From positions 3,306,001 through 3,370,000 of the forward strand of contig CM072335.1 in the NCBI GenBank assembly GCA_036874045.1: a stretch of DNA of 64,000 nucleotides. Direction: 5' to 3'. This document shows positions 1 through 39,534 of this stretch, in pieces (within the stretch, counting starts at the first letter, position 1; the number at the start of each line of letters is the position of its first letter). This DNA comes from Cymodocea nodosa. Its lineage: Eukaryota > Streptophyta > Magnoliopsida > Alismatales > Cymodoceaceae. Position numbers and translations under genes: made by a program. The notes beneath the pieces are model-generated. The model saw only the letters and a program-made list of their open reading frames with translations, made no database searches and was not told where the DNA came from.

Positions 1-875
1 CTGACGTAGTTTGTATCTATTAATAAAAAAATCAGATAATGGATAATCTTGCTACCCTTTGTACACTACCTGTAGCCACCTTAGCTATTGTAGCTTTGCT
101 ATTTCTCCGTGTAGCAACACAACACCGAACTCCAAATTCACCAAGATGGAATAGAGTTCATAGAAACTATTGACCAGCCATTCTTGAGTCACCTGACCTT
201 TTGTCTCCCCCTTGAATGAGGCTTTCTTTTCTTTGCATTAGTCTGATTATTATTGATTGTTAAGCCAAAAAAGTATCTTACTTGTTACTTTTAATCATTT
301 TTTATTTTATTTTATTCAAAATGTGCATGTTGCATTATTATTAACATTAGAACTTTAAAAGTACCATAGATCATCAAAGAAGCTAATTTTAAAAGAACGT
401 TTAGAAAGATTTCTTACATATATAGAACATTTTTACCACTATTTGAAACTCATAATTTATAATTAATTTACAAAAATATTTTTACTTCAACTTTTTTTAT
501 TTCAATTCTGTTTACATGATTTTTACTTATTTGCTGGATTTATTTTAATTTTCAATATGAGACAAATTTAAAAATTCTCATCATGATAAACATGTGCATG
601 GAATGCTAATTCAAATAATTTAATTTCAAGAAGGAACATAATCTCTAAAAGAAAGTTATCTTATGGTCAAAAAGTATTTGCCCACCATTTTGATATTCAG
701 CTTTTGAGTGTTTAAAAATGTCCAATACATAGGAGATTGGTGGTATCAATTGCCAAATAATAGACAAAATACAATAGAAGAATGTTGCTTCGTGTTAAGC
801 AAACAATTTGTTATGAAATAAGGAATTAAAAAGACAGAAGATATCTATCCAAGGACAAAACACTGAAGAAATTAC
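1..875 (-). other. Intron 2 of the kinase gene (open to the left)
   Basis: AT-rich sequence following the splice donor at 875-874. I see no further kinase exon (the expected next block would cover the region after the PVK residues), so exon 3 is probably outside the window. No repeat recognised. Confidence 0.5.
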
Positions 876-3723
876 CTTTACTGGGATTACTGCATGATCA
901 AGAAGTGGAAGCAGATTAGAGTGATTAAATAATGATGAAACATAGATCTCCTTCCTCACAAACTCTAGCTGCTCTTGACTTTGAATTAACACCTTTTTCA
1001 TGGCATACAAACCCTCATCTGAAATGGTGGTGAAATTCACATTACAAATCACAATACAAATCCATTGAAAAGTTACCAAGTTTCAGTAGAAAATAATAAC
1101 TTTAAGCAATTAAGTGGAGTACAAACATCAAAGCTCAGAGGCAACACAGACATTTGGGTTAAAAAAACCAATAACACACATTAATTTCAGAGGGAAAAAG
1201 CATGTTCACTACCAAACAATAACAGCATCGACTGATTTTTGCTTGAAGATGGAAACACTAGATTCTTCCGCCAGTCAGTTTTGAAGAAGAGACTCCTAAA
1301 CTCTGCTTCAAACAGGATCTAGATTGATGGTTTGTGGCTTCAAACAGAAAAAATTTATTCCATGGTACCTGAATACCTGATTTGTGATCCACCTATGGCT
1401 GCACAAATATGATATGATACATATATGAAATACATACCCATATGCATTTCAATGGCTAGTGGTTTTTTGTTCTTTTGTGCCATTTTTTTTTTTTGATTTT
1501 CAGCTAGTGTAAATAATAGCTCAGAATGCATTTATCTCATTCTCGAAGGAAATACTTCATTAGTATCCCTCACTAAGGAAATGTTGATTGCAAATTAACC
1601 ATGGTCAATATCTTTCTCTCTATATGTAAGTAGTCATATTCATATCTATATCACGTATTTGTATCATTTAAGTAATACTCGTACCCATACCTATTCTAGG
1701 GAATCATAGTATTTACTGATTATTTCAAGATTTTTTTAAAAATTAGAAAACTCCTTCAGATCACCAAACATTCTCAAATGATATTATTATTTCCATATCT
1801 TTAGAGGTTGAGATCTTTAATGTTATCAACTCCATGAAAAATCACAAGTCCCTAGGGCCAAATTGTCTTTTAATAGAATTTTATATCTCTAAATGAGACA
1901 GTCAAATTTGAGGCTATTTCAGTGATTGGGAACTTCTTTCTTTATAAGGTTGTGCCAGATAATTTGAATCATACCTTATTAGCTCTTATTCCTAAAAAGA
2001 AGTTTTCTCTTCCCCAATCAATTTTCATCCAATCAGTTTGTGCAATATCCTTTATAAAATAATGTCTAAAATAATAGCAAATATCTCTCCTTGAAGTCTT
2101 AAACATATCGTCAATGAAACTCAAAGTGTTTTTTGTTGATGGTTGTCAATTGATAGATAATTATATTATTGTCCCAAAGTTTTTCTACACTATGTGAAAT
2201 GGTGGAGAAAGGAATTTTATGGCTATAGGGTGGAATGGGACTCTCTTAAGGATTCTCTTAGTATCATGCAATATTTGGTGACTTCCTCATTTGCAATTAA
2301 TTTTAATGGCCAAGTCAATTGTTTCTTTGGATTAGCTAGGGTCTTCAGGCAAGGTTGTCAATTTTATGCATAATAAAATGTTGTCCGCCTTTATCTCTAA
2401 TAGATACTTTTCTAATTCATTCAAAGGCTTTAGAATCTCTCATAATGGTCCAATCATTTCACATGTCTTGCATGCAAATGTTCTTGTTTTCCTTTGTGAA
2501 GCCTCAATTAAGATGGCCTTTGAGGTAACACTTATCCTCAAATTGTTTGGTCTCTGGTCTCAATAACCATGTTCTAAATTAACAAGTTATAAATTGACAA
2601 GGATGCAAGATATAAATTAACAAGTTATCCTAATTTTACTTTAAAGTTTGTACTTAATAAACAAGATAAATTGATTGGCTTATGATGCAATAGAGAAACT
2701 GAAGAACGAAAGAAAATTTAGACAATTCTCTTGATTTTGTCATTAGATATGTACATATCAGGGCTTTTGATGAGTCCGAAAGAACCCATCTCAAAAGACT
2801 GATCTGATAAAAGGAAGAATCCACCACTACATCAAGACCACACCAAAATCCCATATTAAGACTACACCAAAATCCTATACTTTCAATGTGAAACTATTAG
2901 TCTTATACCTAATAGTTTGTAACAATCCCACCACGCTTCCTACACTAGCATCTCTATCGATGGTCCACTCTGAGCATTTAGGCACCCCTACGACGCTCAG
3001 GTCACCCCTTCTGATGGATAGACTCTCGGCCATGTGAGATTTGGTTTGGATCGTGCTGACTTTGATATTAATTGATACGAGCCTAGGAGAACTCATATCA
3101 AAAGACTGATTTGATAGGAGGGAGAGTTCACCCTTGTATCAAGATACTGATCAGGAACAAGATGCGTGATTATTAATCTCACACTTAGTAGTTTGTAACA
3201 ATTTTTTGTAGATACAGAGTACCAAGACCATAATCTGAAAAAGCCAATAACAGCACCGCATTAATCAGACTTTGATCAGCAACAAGAACTCTTCTTCTCC
3301 AATCGCACTATACAACAACATTTCCTTTTCCTTCAAAATATGCAGCATTAACCTTTTAAAACAATTACATCTTACCCTAATACGACTGCATTACCGAAAT
3401 TTTCCTCTACCTCATCAAACACCACCCGACATGAATTAGTTAATTAAAATGGAGAATTCAACAGCTAAAGCCAAAATTATTCAAAAAAAGGGAGAGAAAA
3501 AAGAACAGGATACCAAACCTGAGACATGGTATGAACTTTTCAACTTCGTAGCCAATCCACCACCAGACCCATCAGCAACAACCTCCTTGACAAGGTACAC
3601 GTAGGCGAACCCCCCTTCCCCCAGCTGCCTCACAATCTTGAACCGATTCTCGTTGATCCAAACGTCCGCTCCCCCGTTCATTGCATCGTACAGGGCGTTC
3701 AGCCCCGAAAACGAACACCCCAT
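876..3723 (-). CDS. STK16-like serine/threonine protein kinase, 5' part (exons 1-2 only)
   Basis: Cytosolic or membrane-anchored protein kinase of the STK16/NAK group (Arabidopsis AtPK3-like). Exon 1 is 3519-3723 (68 codons plus 1 nt) and exon 2 is 876-1018; together they give 116 residues, about a third of the usual length, and the rest lies left of the window. The start at 3723 gives MGCSFSG, an N-terminal Gly2/Cys3 pair expected to be myristoylated and palmitoylated as in STK16. The glycine-rich loop GEGGFAYV is at residues 35-42 and the ATP-binding lysine is in YAMKK (about residue 76). The motif SSLFNHSNLLPLLDH at the end of exon 2 covers helix C and strand 4 of the kinase fold. Donor at 3518 and acceptor at 1019 are GT/AG and keep the frame, splitting an Asp codon. 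Intron 1 (2.5 kb) holds LINE and LTR-like debris. An upstream in-frame ATG at 3885 is a less likely start because the family begins MGCSF. Residue positions are read directly; family assignment is from remembered homologues. Confidence 0.88.
1800..2570 (+). pseudogene. L1-type LINE reverse-transcriptase remnant
   Basis: Translation of the plus strand, with many stops and frame changes, gives a run of blocks in the order found in plant L1 reverse transcriptases: S-P-G-P-N-C near 1850, LIPKKK-like 'SYS*KEVF' near 2000, 'FHPISLCNILYKIMSKIIAN' near 2020-2080, a GWMA-KLD-like block near 2220, 'RQGCQ' near 2350, and 'LSAFISNRYFSNSFKGFRIS' followed by 'GPIISHVLHANVLVF' (the degraded FADD box) at 2385-2490. 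It lies in intron 1 of the kinase gene in the opposite orientation. Ends are not defined; no poly-A tail or target duplication was found. Confidence 0.7.
2754..3200. repeat. Diverged direct repeat, LTR-like debris
   Basis: The segment at about 2785-2845 (containing TCAAAAGACTGATCTGATA) recurs with changes at about 3088-3150 (TCAAAAGACTGATTTGATA), followed in both by a purine-rich stretch and 'ATCAAGA'. The text in between (for example 'GTGAGATTTGGTTTGGATCG' near 3037) resembles LTR relics common in plant genomes, but no TG..CA ends or target duplication could be fixed. It sits in kinase intron 1. Confidence 0.4.
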
Positions 3724-6700
3724 CCTGGAACCCAAGAGAGGCGCCCCACCGGCAAAACGACGAATTGGGTTCTCCGCAGTTGGGCTCCTGCAGTATGTTG
3801 AGACCGGAAAGGGGGCGATTCCCGTCTCAGATCTGGTCCGCCCAGTGGGAGGAGAAGGCTGAGAAGTGAGGGAAGTGTCAAGCACTGATGTGTTTGGGAT
3901 TTGGTCCCTGAGTTTGACTTGGGTATTTGATTATGGTGCCGTGATTTGGAAGGAAATTACATGGACAACCGGATATTGCCAGCCATGGCCATAGATGCGG
4001 GCGGATCTGTTCTTGTTCTGGAGCTCATCTCATGGTCCATCCGAAGGAGAAGACGATAAATATTGCACGCTGGGCTCGTAATGGAATTTGACGGATTGGA
4101 TTGCTTCAAGATTAGACCTTTTGCTTGATGGATCGGTGCGATTTCATTTCATGTGAAGTGTTGCTTGACGGTCGGTCAAACCATTGTTGACAAGGAATTA
4201 ATTTATAAATTGAATATTGGACCAAACATGACTGCATTATTTCGAATTCAAATACTCGAGGATGTTCATACTGCTTTTCGCACCACAGCAATTTTCGTTG
4301 TTTTGCATTTAAGCATATACATTTATGATGTAATATTGATGTGCTTGTTCATAAAATAAAATGCAGCACAAGTCAAGTCGCGCAGCATGGCCATGTTCGT
4401 CTAGTTTCATATTTTAACATTTATGATTTTCCATGGAAAGCCAATTCTCTTCAGCTGTAAGATTTGATTTCTACTGCTTTGCCAGTATTGACACACCAGT
4501 AGTAGCAGTCAATGGCTTGATGCACTTTGTCAAGGACAAAACAGAAACAGCCAATAGTCAAATTTCTAGAGAATATTATTATATCTCTGTGGAATGAAAA
4601 CGAGTGATTTTTCATGATCTCAAAAGACGCACCACCACAAGCACCTAAACTTGTCCTTTGCTTCATGATCCATCCACAAACCTGTACTGCTGTACATTGA
4701 ACTCGTTTTTTCATGCAAGACACATCTCAGGGGTGGGGGGGGGGGCACCGCCTCCACATGTGCAGCACTTTCTACGTAACAGGTAAGATAATTTAAATTT
4801 GACCAAGCAAACATCTACCGCCGAGTTATACTGTCGGTGCAGAGAGTACAGAAGCTTCGCCTGAAATGAAAGAGGGGGTTGGTGGGTTTTGGCGCAGCAG
4901 AGAAACGGAAGAGAAGCAAAGGTTTTTAAAAAAATAAAAAATAAAAAAATTAGAGTTTTAGGTGACTGAAGAAAAGTAGAGGAAATATTTTTTCTCCTTT
5001 GCCAATTGAAAATTAGGGGAAAATCCCTCTTTCCTTTTGGACTCGCCGCACCCCTAAACTCGCCCCACTCTCTCCCTCCGTTGCCCTTGTGTACGTCGCC
5101 GACTCCGCATGAATCCGTCGATGGTCGTCGTGTCTGATCACAGCTCTCTCAGTCATCCATTCTTAAGGTACATGATTTTATGGTAAGATTCAGTTAAAAA
5201 TTTATCCACAAAAATCAAAAACACCAATAACTAGTGCGTGCCTTCTTCTTCTTCGTCCTATTCTTCCTCTTCTTACGGTTCTTCTGTCTGGCCGTTTCCT
5301 CGTCTATGATTTTTATTCTGCGGATTGCAATGTTCACAAGGATGGTCGATGTATTCCTCTCATTTTTCATTTTGTTTTGTTCCATTTTTATTTGTGGCAC
5401 AGTGTTGGCAGTTTTAATATTTCAAATGTACGTTCAATGTACCTGTAAATACCTATAATTTAAATTTTCAATAACATTACTTGATCGATTAGTAGTATCT
5501 TGGAAAAATTTTGAAATTCGTAGGATATCAGTAGTATCTTGGAAAAACCTTGAAATTTAGGTCATGTCTTCTTCTCCTCACATTTTCTGATTCAAGACTG
5601 ATAATATGAAATTTCTTTGTGATGATTTTTATCATGTTTTGGTTTGAGGTTTGGAATGCATTGTTATTATGCGAACTGTGACGATTTTAGTTATGCAGAG
5701 GAAAACCTTGTATCATTTATGATCAATTGTAGATATTGTTTGGAAATGGTATGACAATAAGAAATTAGAGTAGACAAGTAGTAGATAATGTGGATGTGCA
5801 GGACAACATTGGGGTTACCTAAAATGAAGATACCTTGCACAATGTCATCCCATGTCTATTGAAGTTCAGGTGGATTTAAAATCTAATGTACAACAAACAA
5901 ATTCTCCTCCAGTGACAAATGTAAATGAAGTTTGAAGAAAAAAAGATAAATAAGTAAGACCTTACGTTGAATCTCTAGAAATAATTATATCAACAATTAA
6001 AAAAATGACAGAGCCTTTTAAATTGTACCATGAGAAAGAAAACATTGGTAAGGTAATAAGTTTTACATCATTTGAGTAACGTCGAGGAAACGAAGATAAG
6101 ATAGAATAGGAAGAACTAAGTAGAAGAAGTAGTTCAAGCCTTACTTGATTTACCTAATCTTAATAAGGGACAAGTATTTCAATCAATGAAGTTATTACAA
6201 AATTCAAAGATGCAGGTTAATTTCTTTCAATTCTATAAAATATGCACATGGTGTAGTTACAATATAACTTATCAAGTTAAACTTTTTTACTATTTCTAAA
6301 TGCTTATGTTAAACTTGTTATTGGATGTTATGTTATGTTGTTGTGAAGTTACGTTATAATATGTTGAACTTATATTGTAGTATGTATGTTATTGTAGCAT
6401 GTTGAACTTGTGTTGGATGTTATGTTATATAGATTTTGTTGTAGTGATATATTGTACTTGCAAAGTCTTGTTGAAATGAATGAACAATCTTGTTTGTGTG
6501 TTTTAAATGTAAACTCCTACCTTATGACGTGTTACAATTATTTTTAAAGATAATGTTCTTAGAGAAAATAATGTTTTTGACAATTAAGGAAGAAGAGGAA
6601 GAAGCAAAAAGGAGACAACAATTTCTTAGCTTTATGCATGTGTAATACTACCTCTAATTGTAGTTTAAATTGAATCTTCAATAAAGAATGTTAGGATTAC

Positions 6701-8201
6701 ATTCATAAATTGTTAGATTCTTTCCTACTACACCAAGCATATAATTATAGGAAAATATATCGAATGAGTTAGTATATTTTTATAAAATTTTACTAATTGT
6801 GGAAAACAAAAAGAGTCATAATAGATGATAAGAATATGATAATAGAAGAAAAATTTTGAATTTTTCTTATTGCAATTGAATAAAACCAAAGATATAGAGT
6901 AATAAGAGAGTGATTTTCTTGTTTTGTATGATTAATACTTTTTTAAATAAAATGCTTAATAATATAATATGTTTGAGTGACATATTATTAGTAAAACATT
7001 CAACATTAAATCCTACTCAAATTTAGAATAATCTTAATGTCTTCCTATGATTTAAGGAAAACTTCTATTTATATAATATTATTAACATTATTGATTGATG
7101 ATTGTTCCTTTTAATAAGATTTTTTTTGTATAGGATTATTTTGGTGTTATCAATGATATATATGTAAAGACAACTATTTACGAAGAAGAAACAATAAGGT
7201 TTAAAAATAAATAAAGAAAATTATCTCAAAATGTTATGATAATGTGTAATTTCAATATCAAAATTACTTATATTCTTAATAGATGAGAAAAATCAACAGT
7301 AGATACTCAAATACCATAAGATGTTCCACTAGGTATTTGACTCATAGATTATGAACTAATATCTATTATAATTTTACCTTCCAACTAATATAAATGAACT
7401 TATAGAAGTTAATATACATGTAAATTTTATTTAATAGATGTTGATTATTCATTTTGAAGTGTTAAGTATCACTTAATATAATATGACATCAATCAACTTC
7501 TAACTAATGTTATAAAAAATTTTAACTATAAGCATTTACAACTAATGATAGTGATTGAACATACATTTAAAATTATAAAACATTGATTCTTAATTTTATA
7601 GGATTATATATCATTTCTTTTTCAAACATAAGTTAAAATTATTAAAATATATTTTTTATTTTACAATTTCATTCATCAAGCAAATACAATTAATTTACTT
7701 GAAAATTTACAAGATGAATTATTAGAATTTGAGATTATTAATGCATGAAAATATTATATTATCTATGTGAGACGATTCAAGGAATTGAACATTTTCAAAT
7801 TAATTTACATCTAAACATTATGGAAAAATTCTATAAGTATTGTCATATTTATTTTTATTTAATGAAATACATGAATTTTCAATTTAAATTTTGTCTTAAT
7901 AATTTGATTATTTATTAATTATTTTTAATAATGATATCATTGTCATTCTAATGTTAGAAACTTGTTTAAATAAAAAAAAATTATTTGTAGTCTATATAAT
8001 ACATTTCTTTATTTCCTTTCAATTTCCCAATGTGCACAAATGCCCATACAATGTTTTGACTTTACTTTTTTTTTCCTATTGTTTGTGAACTTTCATTTCC
8101 TTTCTTTTCTAAACTTTCTGAAAGTACAAACACCACCTTAAGTTGAAAAAGAAAGGGAATAATGTTTGAAATCCAATCGTCATTCATCATCAACTTCAAG
8201 T
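3724..8201. other. Intergenic region between kinase and agmatine deiminase
   Basis: The first kilobase is moderately GC-rich and is the likely promoter and leader of the minus-strand kinase gene. A G-run lies at about 4732-4746. From 5200 onward the sequence is strongly AT-rich. Apart from a weak Harbinger-like fragment near 6.1 kb (listed separately) I see no gene. The part just right of 7.9 kb should hold the 3' UTR and polyadenylation region of the deiminase gene; no single signal could be chosen. Confidence 0.5.
5790..6245 (+). pseudogene. Possible Myb/SANT-like (PIF/Harbinger ORF) remnant
   Basis: One plus-strand frame near 6118-6235 reads VEEVVQALLDLPNLNKGQ then VFQSMKLLQNSKMQVNFF, which resembles the C-terminal block of plant Myb/SANT-like transposon proteins (a leucine-rich 'AL..LP.L....VF.A...L......FF' pattern). 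The flanking sequence is full of stops. The match is short and from memory; it could be chance. Confidence 0.25.
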
Positions 8202-34014
<25,813 letters not shown>

Positions 34015-34273
34015 GCTTTTTCCTCTGCCTCTGCGTGTGTGACTCTCTCTCTCTATATATACATATAGAGTCACAGAGAGTGCTCTCTCTCTCTCTCTCT
34101 GTATATATATATATATATATAGTGAGCTCTGTATATATATATATATATACAGAGAGAGAGAGAGTTCTCTCACTCTCTGTATATATATATATATATATTC
34201 TATTTCTCTCTCTCTTCTCTGTGTATGTATATAGAGAGAGATACGAAGAGAAATACTATTACATGTGTGTATT

Positions 34274-34309
<36 letters not shown>

Positions 34310-34500
34310 TTAAAAAAATTATTTATTTTTATTATTTTTATATTAAAATTATTTTTATTAAAGACAACCTTACTTTGATTTTGGAGATACTCATAGTTAT
34401 ATTTAAATTTGAATCTCGTTTGTTATTAGGGTGAGTACTCAAAAATTAAAAATTCTTGAAGGAGCCAATAGATTCTTGGAACTTTATATATATAGTGAGC

Positions 34501-34545
<45 letters not shown>

Positions 34546-34820
34546 TCTTTCTCTCTCTCTTCTTTGTGTATGTATATAGAGAGAGATACGAAGAGAAAGA
34601 CTCTTACATGTGTGTATTTGTGTATATATATATATATATATGTTTTAAAAAAATTATTTAATTTTATTATTTTTATATTAAAATAATTTTTATTAAAGAC
34701 AACCTTACTTTGATTTTGGAGATACTCATAGTTGTATTTAAATTTGAATCTCGTTTGTTATCAGGGTGAGTACTCAAAAATTAAAAATTCTTGAAGGAGC
34801 CAATAGATTCTTGGAACTCA
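34015..34820. promoter_or_regulatory. Deiminase leader/promoter with duplicated CT and TA microsatellites
   Basis: Immediately upstream of the deiminase ATG (34014) are runs of (CT)n and (TA)n to about 34310. A unit starting AGTGAGCTCTGTATAT at 34121 is repeated from 34494 (offset 373 bp), including the long TA run, TGTTTTAAAAAAATTATTTA and GAGCCAATAGATTCTTGGAA, ending near 34819. Such a repeat beside a start codon will dominate any promoter search; no specific TATA box can be picked. Confidence 0.8.
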
Positions 34821-35345
34821 AAAAATTTCTAATGTTTAAGTCAAAAAGGTATTTACAAGTATAGGTTAAGAGAGTAAATACGAAAATGCAAGGTGTCACT
34901 GATCATTTGTTTTGCAATAATAGTTTATTATGCTAGTTTATAATGTCAATTTTTGTGGAAAATCTTCTTTTTACCAAGAGACTAACAATCTTTGTTATCT
35001 TTCTTGTTAATGGGTAAGTTATCTAAGAGTGTAACTTGACTGAGAAAGTGTAACTTTGATTCCACAAGTGACTACTTGTCATGGTAGTTTATTTGTGCTA
35101 ACCTTTGCAACGCATACTACCTTTGGCAAGGTGTAGCTCATCTAAAATCATACCTTCCTAAGAGTCTTTTATTTAAATGGTCAAGCCTTTTGCTCGTTAG
35201 CAAGTGTTATACTTTGTTTTCTAAGGTTCTTGTTGAGTATTAACCATAACTTCTAACTTTCACTATTAAGGCTAAACTATTTCTATGTGAAACTTGTTGA
35301 CTTAATTTTCTAGTGAGGATCATATCCATATTGTAGGAAGGTTTG
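34820..35345. repeat. Left member of a pair of diverged direct repeats
   Basis: Aligns in the same direction with about 40045-40625. Shared landmarks in order: TTACAAGTATA, GTAACTTTGA, TTTGGCAAGGTGTA / TTTGATAGGGTGTA, TTCTAAGGTT / TATCTAAGGC, GAAACTTGTTGACTT and ATCATATCCAT / GTCATACTCAT. It may be an old LTR. No termini, primer site or target duplication identified. Confidence 0.55.
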
Positions 35346-35804
35346 TGTCACTAGAGGTGTTTTTACACAATTTTTATTGAAAAAGAAAATAACGAGAATT
35401 GCTAAAAATGTTGGGAAACAAAAAACTTAGGAAACAACAATAGATAATAGAAAAATTTGAACATTTGTGTACCTCCAAAGATAATGAAAAATAATAAGAA
35501 ATTCTAATGTGTTTATACAAAATAGAAAATGAAATGATAAAAAATGATAAGAAATTCTAATATGTATGTACACAATAGGAAATGATGAGAAATACAATTA
35601 TTAATAATTTTACGAAATAGTAAATAATAGTACAACTTGAAAATAATATTTTAAATAATATAGTATATATTAATTATATTTTAAGTAATATAGTATAATA
35701 TAATATATAGTACATAATTATTTTATTATGAATAAGTTTTTCATCACAAGTATTGTTCAACAAACAACATTTTAATTTTTTTCCCACATAGAATACATAA
35801 TATG

Positions 35805-36575
35805 TTATCATTTCCTATTAACTATTCTTTTTCTTTGTTCTACACTCATATTACTACTACAACATATGTTTTCTTCTTCAATATTATGAACAAGTTCTTC
35901 AAGAATATCAACATTTGTTTCAACTAATTTATCTACTAGATCTTGAAGTACGTCTTCTCGATTTGCTCTTCTAATAAAATTATACACAAGAAAACACACG
36001 AGTGCAATCTTAACTTGTGTTTGGAACAAGTATGGCATGTAATCTCGTAAAATTGCAAATTGATGTTTGATTACTCCAAACGTACGTTCAATTACAATTA
36101 TTAATTAAGAGTATCTATAATTGAAATTCTCTACTACATTATTTTAAATATGATTTTGATCATATTTCGATAAATGATATCACACACCACGAAATATAAA
36201 AATAAATTTAAGACGATTTAAGAAATTTGCATCTACCAAATAAAACTTACCTACACAATATACCATAACATTCAGTAATTTCAAGCAATCAACATCTATT
36301 TCAAACAATAATATACACAATTAGACTCATACCAAGTAGGACTTGAAACCCATGAGGTTAGGAAATAGTATCTTGTAAGATCCTTGCATTTGCAACTGAT
36401 CATTCCCATTCTACAAGTACATATGTAATTTTCATATCAAAGTTACAAGCTACTAATACATTTTATGTTAATTTTCCATTCTTGTTCTTATATCTTGCAT
36501 TTTCTTCTTTATAAATTGTCGTATTTACATGTGTACCATCAATAGAACAAATGCAATCCTAAATTGAAAAATCAA
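35805..36575 (-). pseudogene. PIF/Harbinger (HARBI1-like) transposase remnant
   Basis: Minus-strand reading with stops gives the DDE4 nuclease order: 'DCICSIDGTHVNTTIYKEENARYKNKNGK' (first catalytic Asp in DGTH, about 36555-36475), 'NVLVACNFDMKITYVLVEWE' with the second acidic position degraded (about 36460-36405), then 'VIERTFGVIKHQFAILRDY' (about 36095-36045) and 'TQVKIALVCFLVYNFIRRAN' (36020-35965), the usual C-terminal helices. The last 76 residues are open to the stop at 35808; the rest is broken. Family assignment is by motif order. Confidence 0.75.
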
Positions 36576-37439
36576 ATAGAATGTCAATAATACAATGTCA
36601 AATTTATAAAATTTGAATGAAATAAAATTCACATCTTACCTTAAAATATGGTAAGGCATTCACATCATTTAGAATTTTGGTAAGTGTTAATGATGAAAGC
36701 TTCATTATAAGTAAATATTGTATTCTATAGATAGCATTTAAAATCTCATTAAAATATATGCTAACTATCCAAGCAAAATGATGAAAATGCTTAATGGTAA
36801 TTCCATATCTTTAGTTTTGTCCAACTATGACAAAAAAGATTGCTAGTTTTTCCTTAATAACAATACCTTGACTATCTTCTACTACCCTCTGTCTTTTAAG
36901 CAAGTTACAAAATTCTTGAAAAACATGTTAACTCATTCGATATATTTTTCAATGATGATATACTTGGTGAGGTAGTAATGACTCTAACAATCTCATGATA
37001 TATTATTGTCTTTCTCTACTATAGATCTATTCTATTACGTTTGGAGTAACATCTATAATATATTGTGTTGTTAATTGACATGTTTGTATAATCAACATTA
37101 AAAACCTACATTGTCTTCGTCATCTCCTTTCATTCTATCCTAAATTGTTTACCATATGTAAAATCACCTATATAAGTAGAGGACATTTCAACACTCAAAT
37201 ATCAATATATAATGTAATAACCTATTGAACATTTCAACCACTACATACTTGAAATTATCAATATTCTTTTATGTATGGAAATCACATTCAACAATAGTAA
37301 CATTCATAAATGAAATAACCAAATGTAAGAAAAAAAAATGAGTTTCATAACTAGGGAAAAAAACAAAAGATAATACGTTCACCACTTCTAAAGACAACTA
37401 ACATAAGGACACAATACAATAGAAGGGTTCATATATTAT

Positions 37440-38330
37440 TCCAAACACTCATATTTTCCATGCAACAAAACAATTCACTTGTCCTTCAAATTGTAGTGCA
37501 ACCATTCAATTTGATCTTCATCAATCTCTAGTGATAGAAAAATAGTTTTTTTCATCTTATTCTCTAGCAACTAAATCCTAACAAGTTTTTCCTCCTTGAT
37601 AAAACCTTCCATTTTCATCAAGTAGGGAATACATTGCTATGTTTCTCTTCTTAATTTAAACTTTTGATAAGATGGCTCATCCTATTGCACAAACTTTTTC
37701 CTAAACCTACTTATTTCATTTATTGACTTTGTAATGGAACTAGAAGATTCTACATAAAGTCGAGTTCTTTTCTTTACCTTTTTACTAATTATCTACTCCA
37801 TATTATAAGGGTTAAGGCCTTCTTGGCCCTCTTCGAATTTAGGAATTGATGGAGGAAGTTTAGTACTAAAAATGGGAATGGTGTCTTCAAGTTCTAGAGT
37901 TCTCTTCTCTTGTGTTTCTTGTACATCTAGGGGAATTTGATTATTCACTCTAATAGCCATATTACTATCGAACACTATATATAAGTCATTATAGATATGA
38001 CATAATTTTCTTGCATATGATTCACAGTCTAGATGTTGCTATAAAGAAAACATATAAAAGGTCCATTATTATTAATAAGTTGAATTAAAAATGTGTTCTA
38101 TGTAATGAAATAAAATATTTATGTACCTAAACAAATTCATTCTATATTTCTTACAGTATATCAATATGGTTACAAATATAATCTCACCCTATCTACTTTG
38201 TTTTGAAATCTTTATATAGTTTTTATACATTATCCTCTAGGTTTTCATTTTACTTTTCACATGTTTTTTCACAATATTAACATTGGTTTGAGCATTGTAT
38301 TCGACAATCACATTTACCCATGTTTTCGCT
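37440..38330 (-). pseudogene. Myb/SANT-like protein of a PIF/Harbinger element, remnant
   Basis: Minus strand, with stops: 'NVIVEYNAQTNVNIVKKHVKSKMK' (about 38325-38250), 'MYKNYKDFKTK' (about 38235), an acidic/Pro-rich middle with 'NPYNME' near 37800, 'KVKKRTRLYVESSSSITKSI' (about 37780-37720), and a C-terminal 'FLSLEIDEDQIEWLHYNLK' (about 37555-37500). This matches the layout of the second protein (Myb/SANT DNA-binding) made by PIF/Harbinger transposons. It lies upstream of, and in the same direction as, the transposase remnant. Confidence 0.6.
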
Positions 38331-39534
38331 CTAAGCTCACCATCTTGTTATTTTGCATTTCCTTCTCTTAATTCTAATGTTAATATACCTAAAAAAAATT
38401 CATCTTGTTTTGTGCTCCAATTCACATATTTCCCCTTTTCAGATGCTATATTTCCTATATTATGTTTACTTTTGGTGATGATGTAATGTTAAGAGATAAT
38501 TAAATAAGGATCCATTATCATAAAATGGTCAAAATCATAATAATTGAAATCAAATGGCACAATTATGCTAAAACAAAACTTGAGTTTCATAAGAGAAAAC
38601 ATCTAAAACAAAACCTAATACATGCAACAACATAAAAATAAATCTTTATTGTCAGTTCAACAATTAAAAACCTGATAAATCTAGTAGTTCTTCAAAAAAT
38701 ACTTCAACAACAGAATCTATTCTATTAGTATTTGATGTTGTTGATTTCCTATATTTTGTAGGAATCTACATCAAGCACAATTGTAGAGACTATTGAACAT
38801 TTTTTTCAACATTTGCACAACGAATGCTTTAAAATGGATCTGATTTTTTCCCATTTCATAGTTATGAATTATTCAATAATGGCATGTCAATCTATCCTAG
38901 AGTTCCATACATTTTAATTAATTTGTTCTAGACTACAATGTTTAAAATGTCAAATGTACATACCAAGGATGAACCTACAAATGTTATTGAAATCCTCTTT
39001 AAAGAGCAACAAGTGGAGGCCCTTCCCACCTCAAGTTTTGGGTAAACATGTTATTTTTGGAATGGTTAGGTATAAGGCTTGAGGTCCATATTTTCCAATG
39101 TTAGTATATCAAAAACTTTGGCGGCTTTTTCAATCTGAAAGTTTAGTTGTTAATGAATTTGCTAAGAATGGAGATGATATCAATGTTCTTATACTACTTT
39201 CCTCACTCTGATTGTGAAAAAGAACGACAAGGACAATATTAAAGACTATCATCTAATCAATTTGTTGAATGACCAGTAAAAAATAGAGGTTCAAGTATTC
39301 AACAGCACAAAGACAAAACTAGTCATTCCAACACTTATTAATGAGTTCAGATAGTTTTCGTATAGGGGCACTAGATACTTGATTTTTTTTAATGGCACAA
39401 TAATGCATTGAAGCCATGAATGGAACTAATAGATCGACAGATGCAATCGAACCCTTGCTACGACTAGGCAGATGGAGCAACGATGGCAGATCAAGAGCGA
39501 AAACAACTTTCAAGCGATCGATGGTTCACACGAT

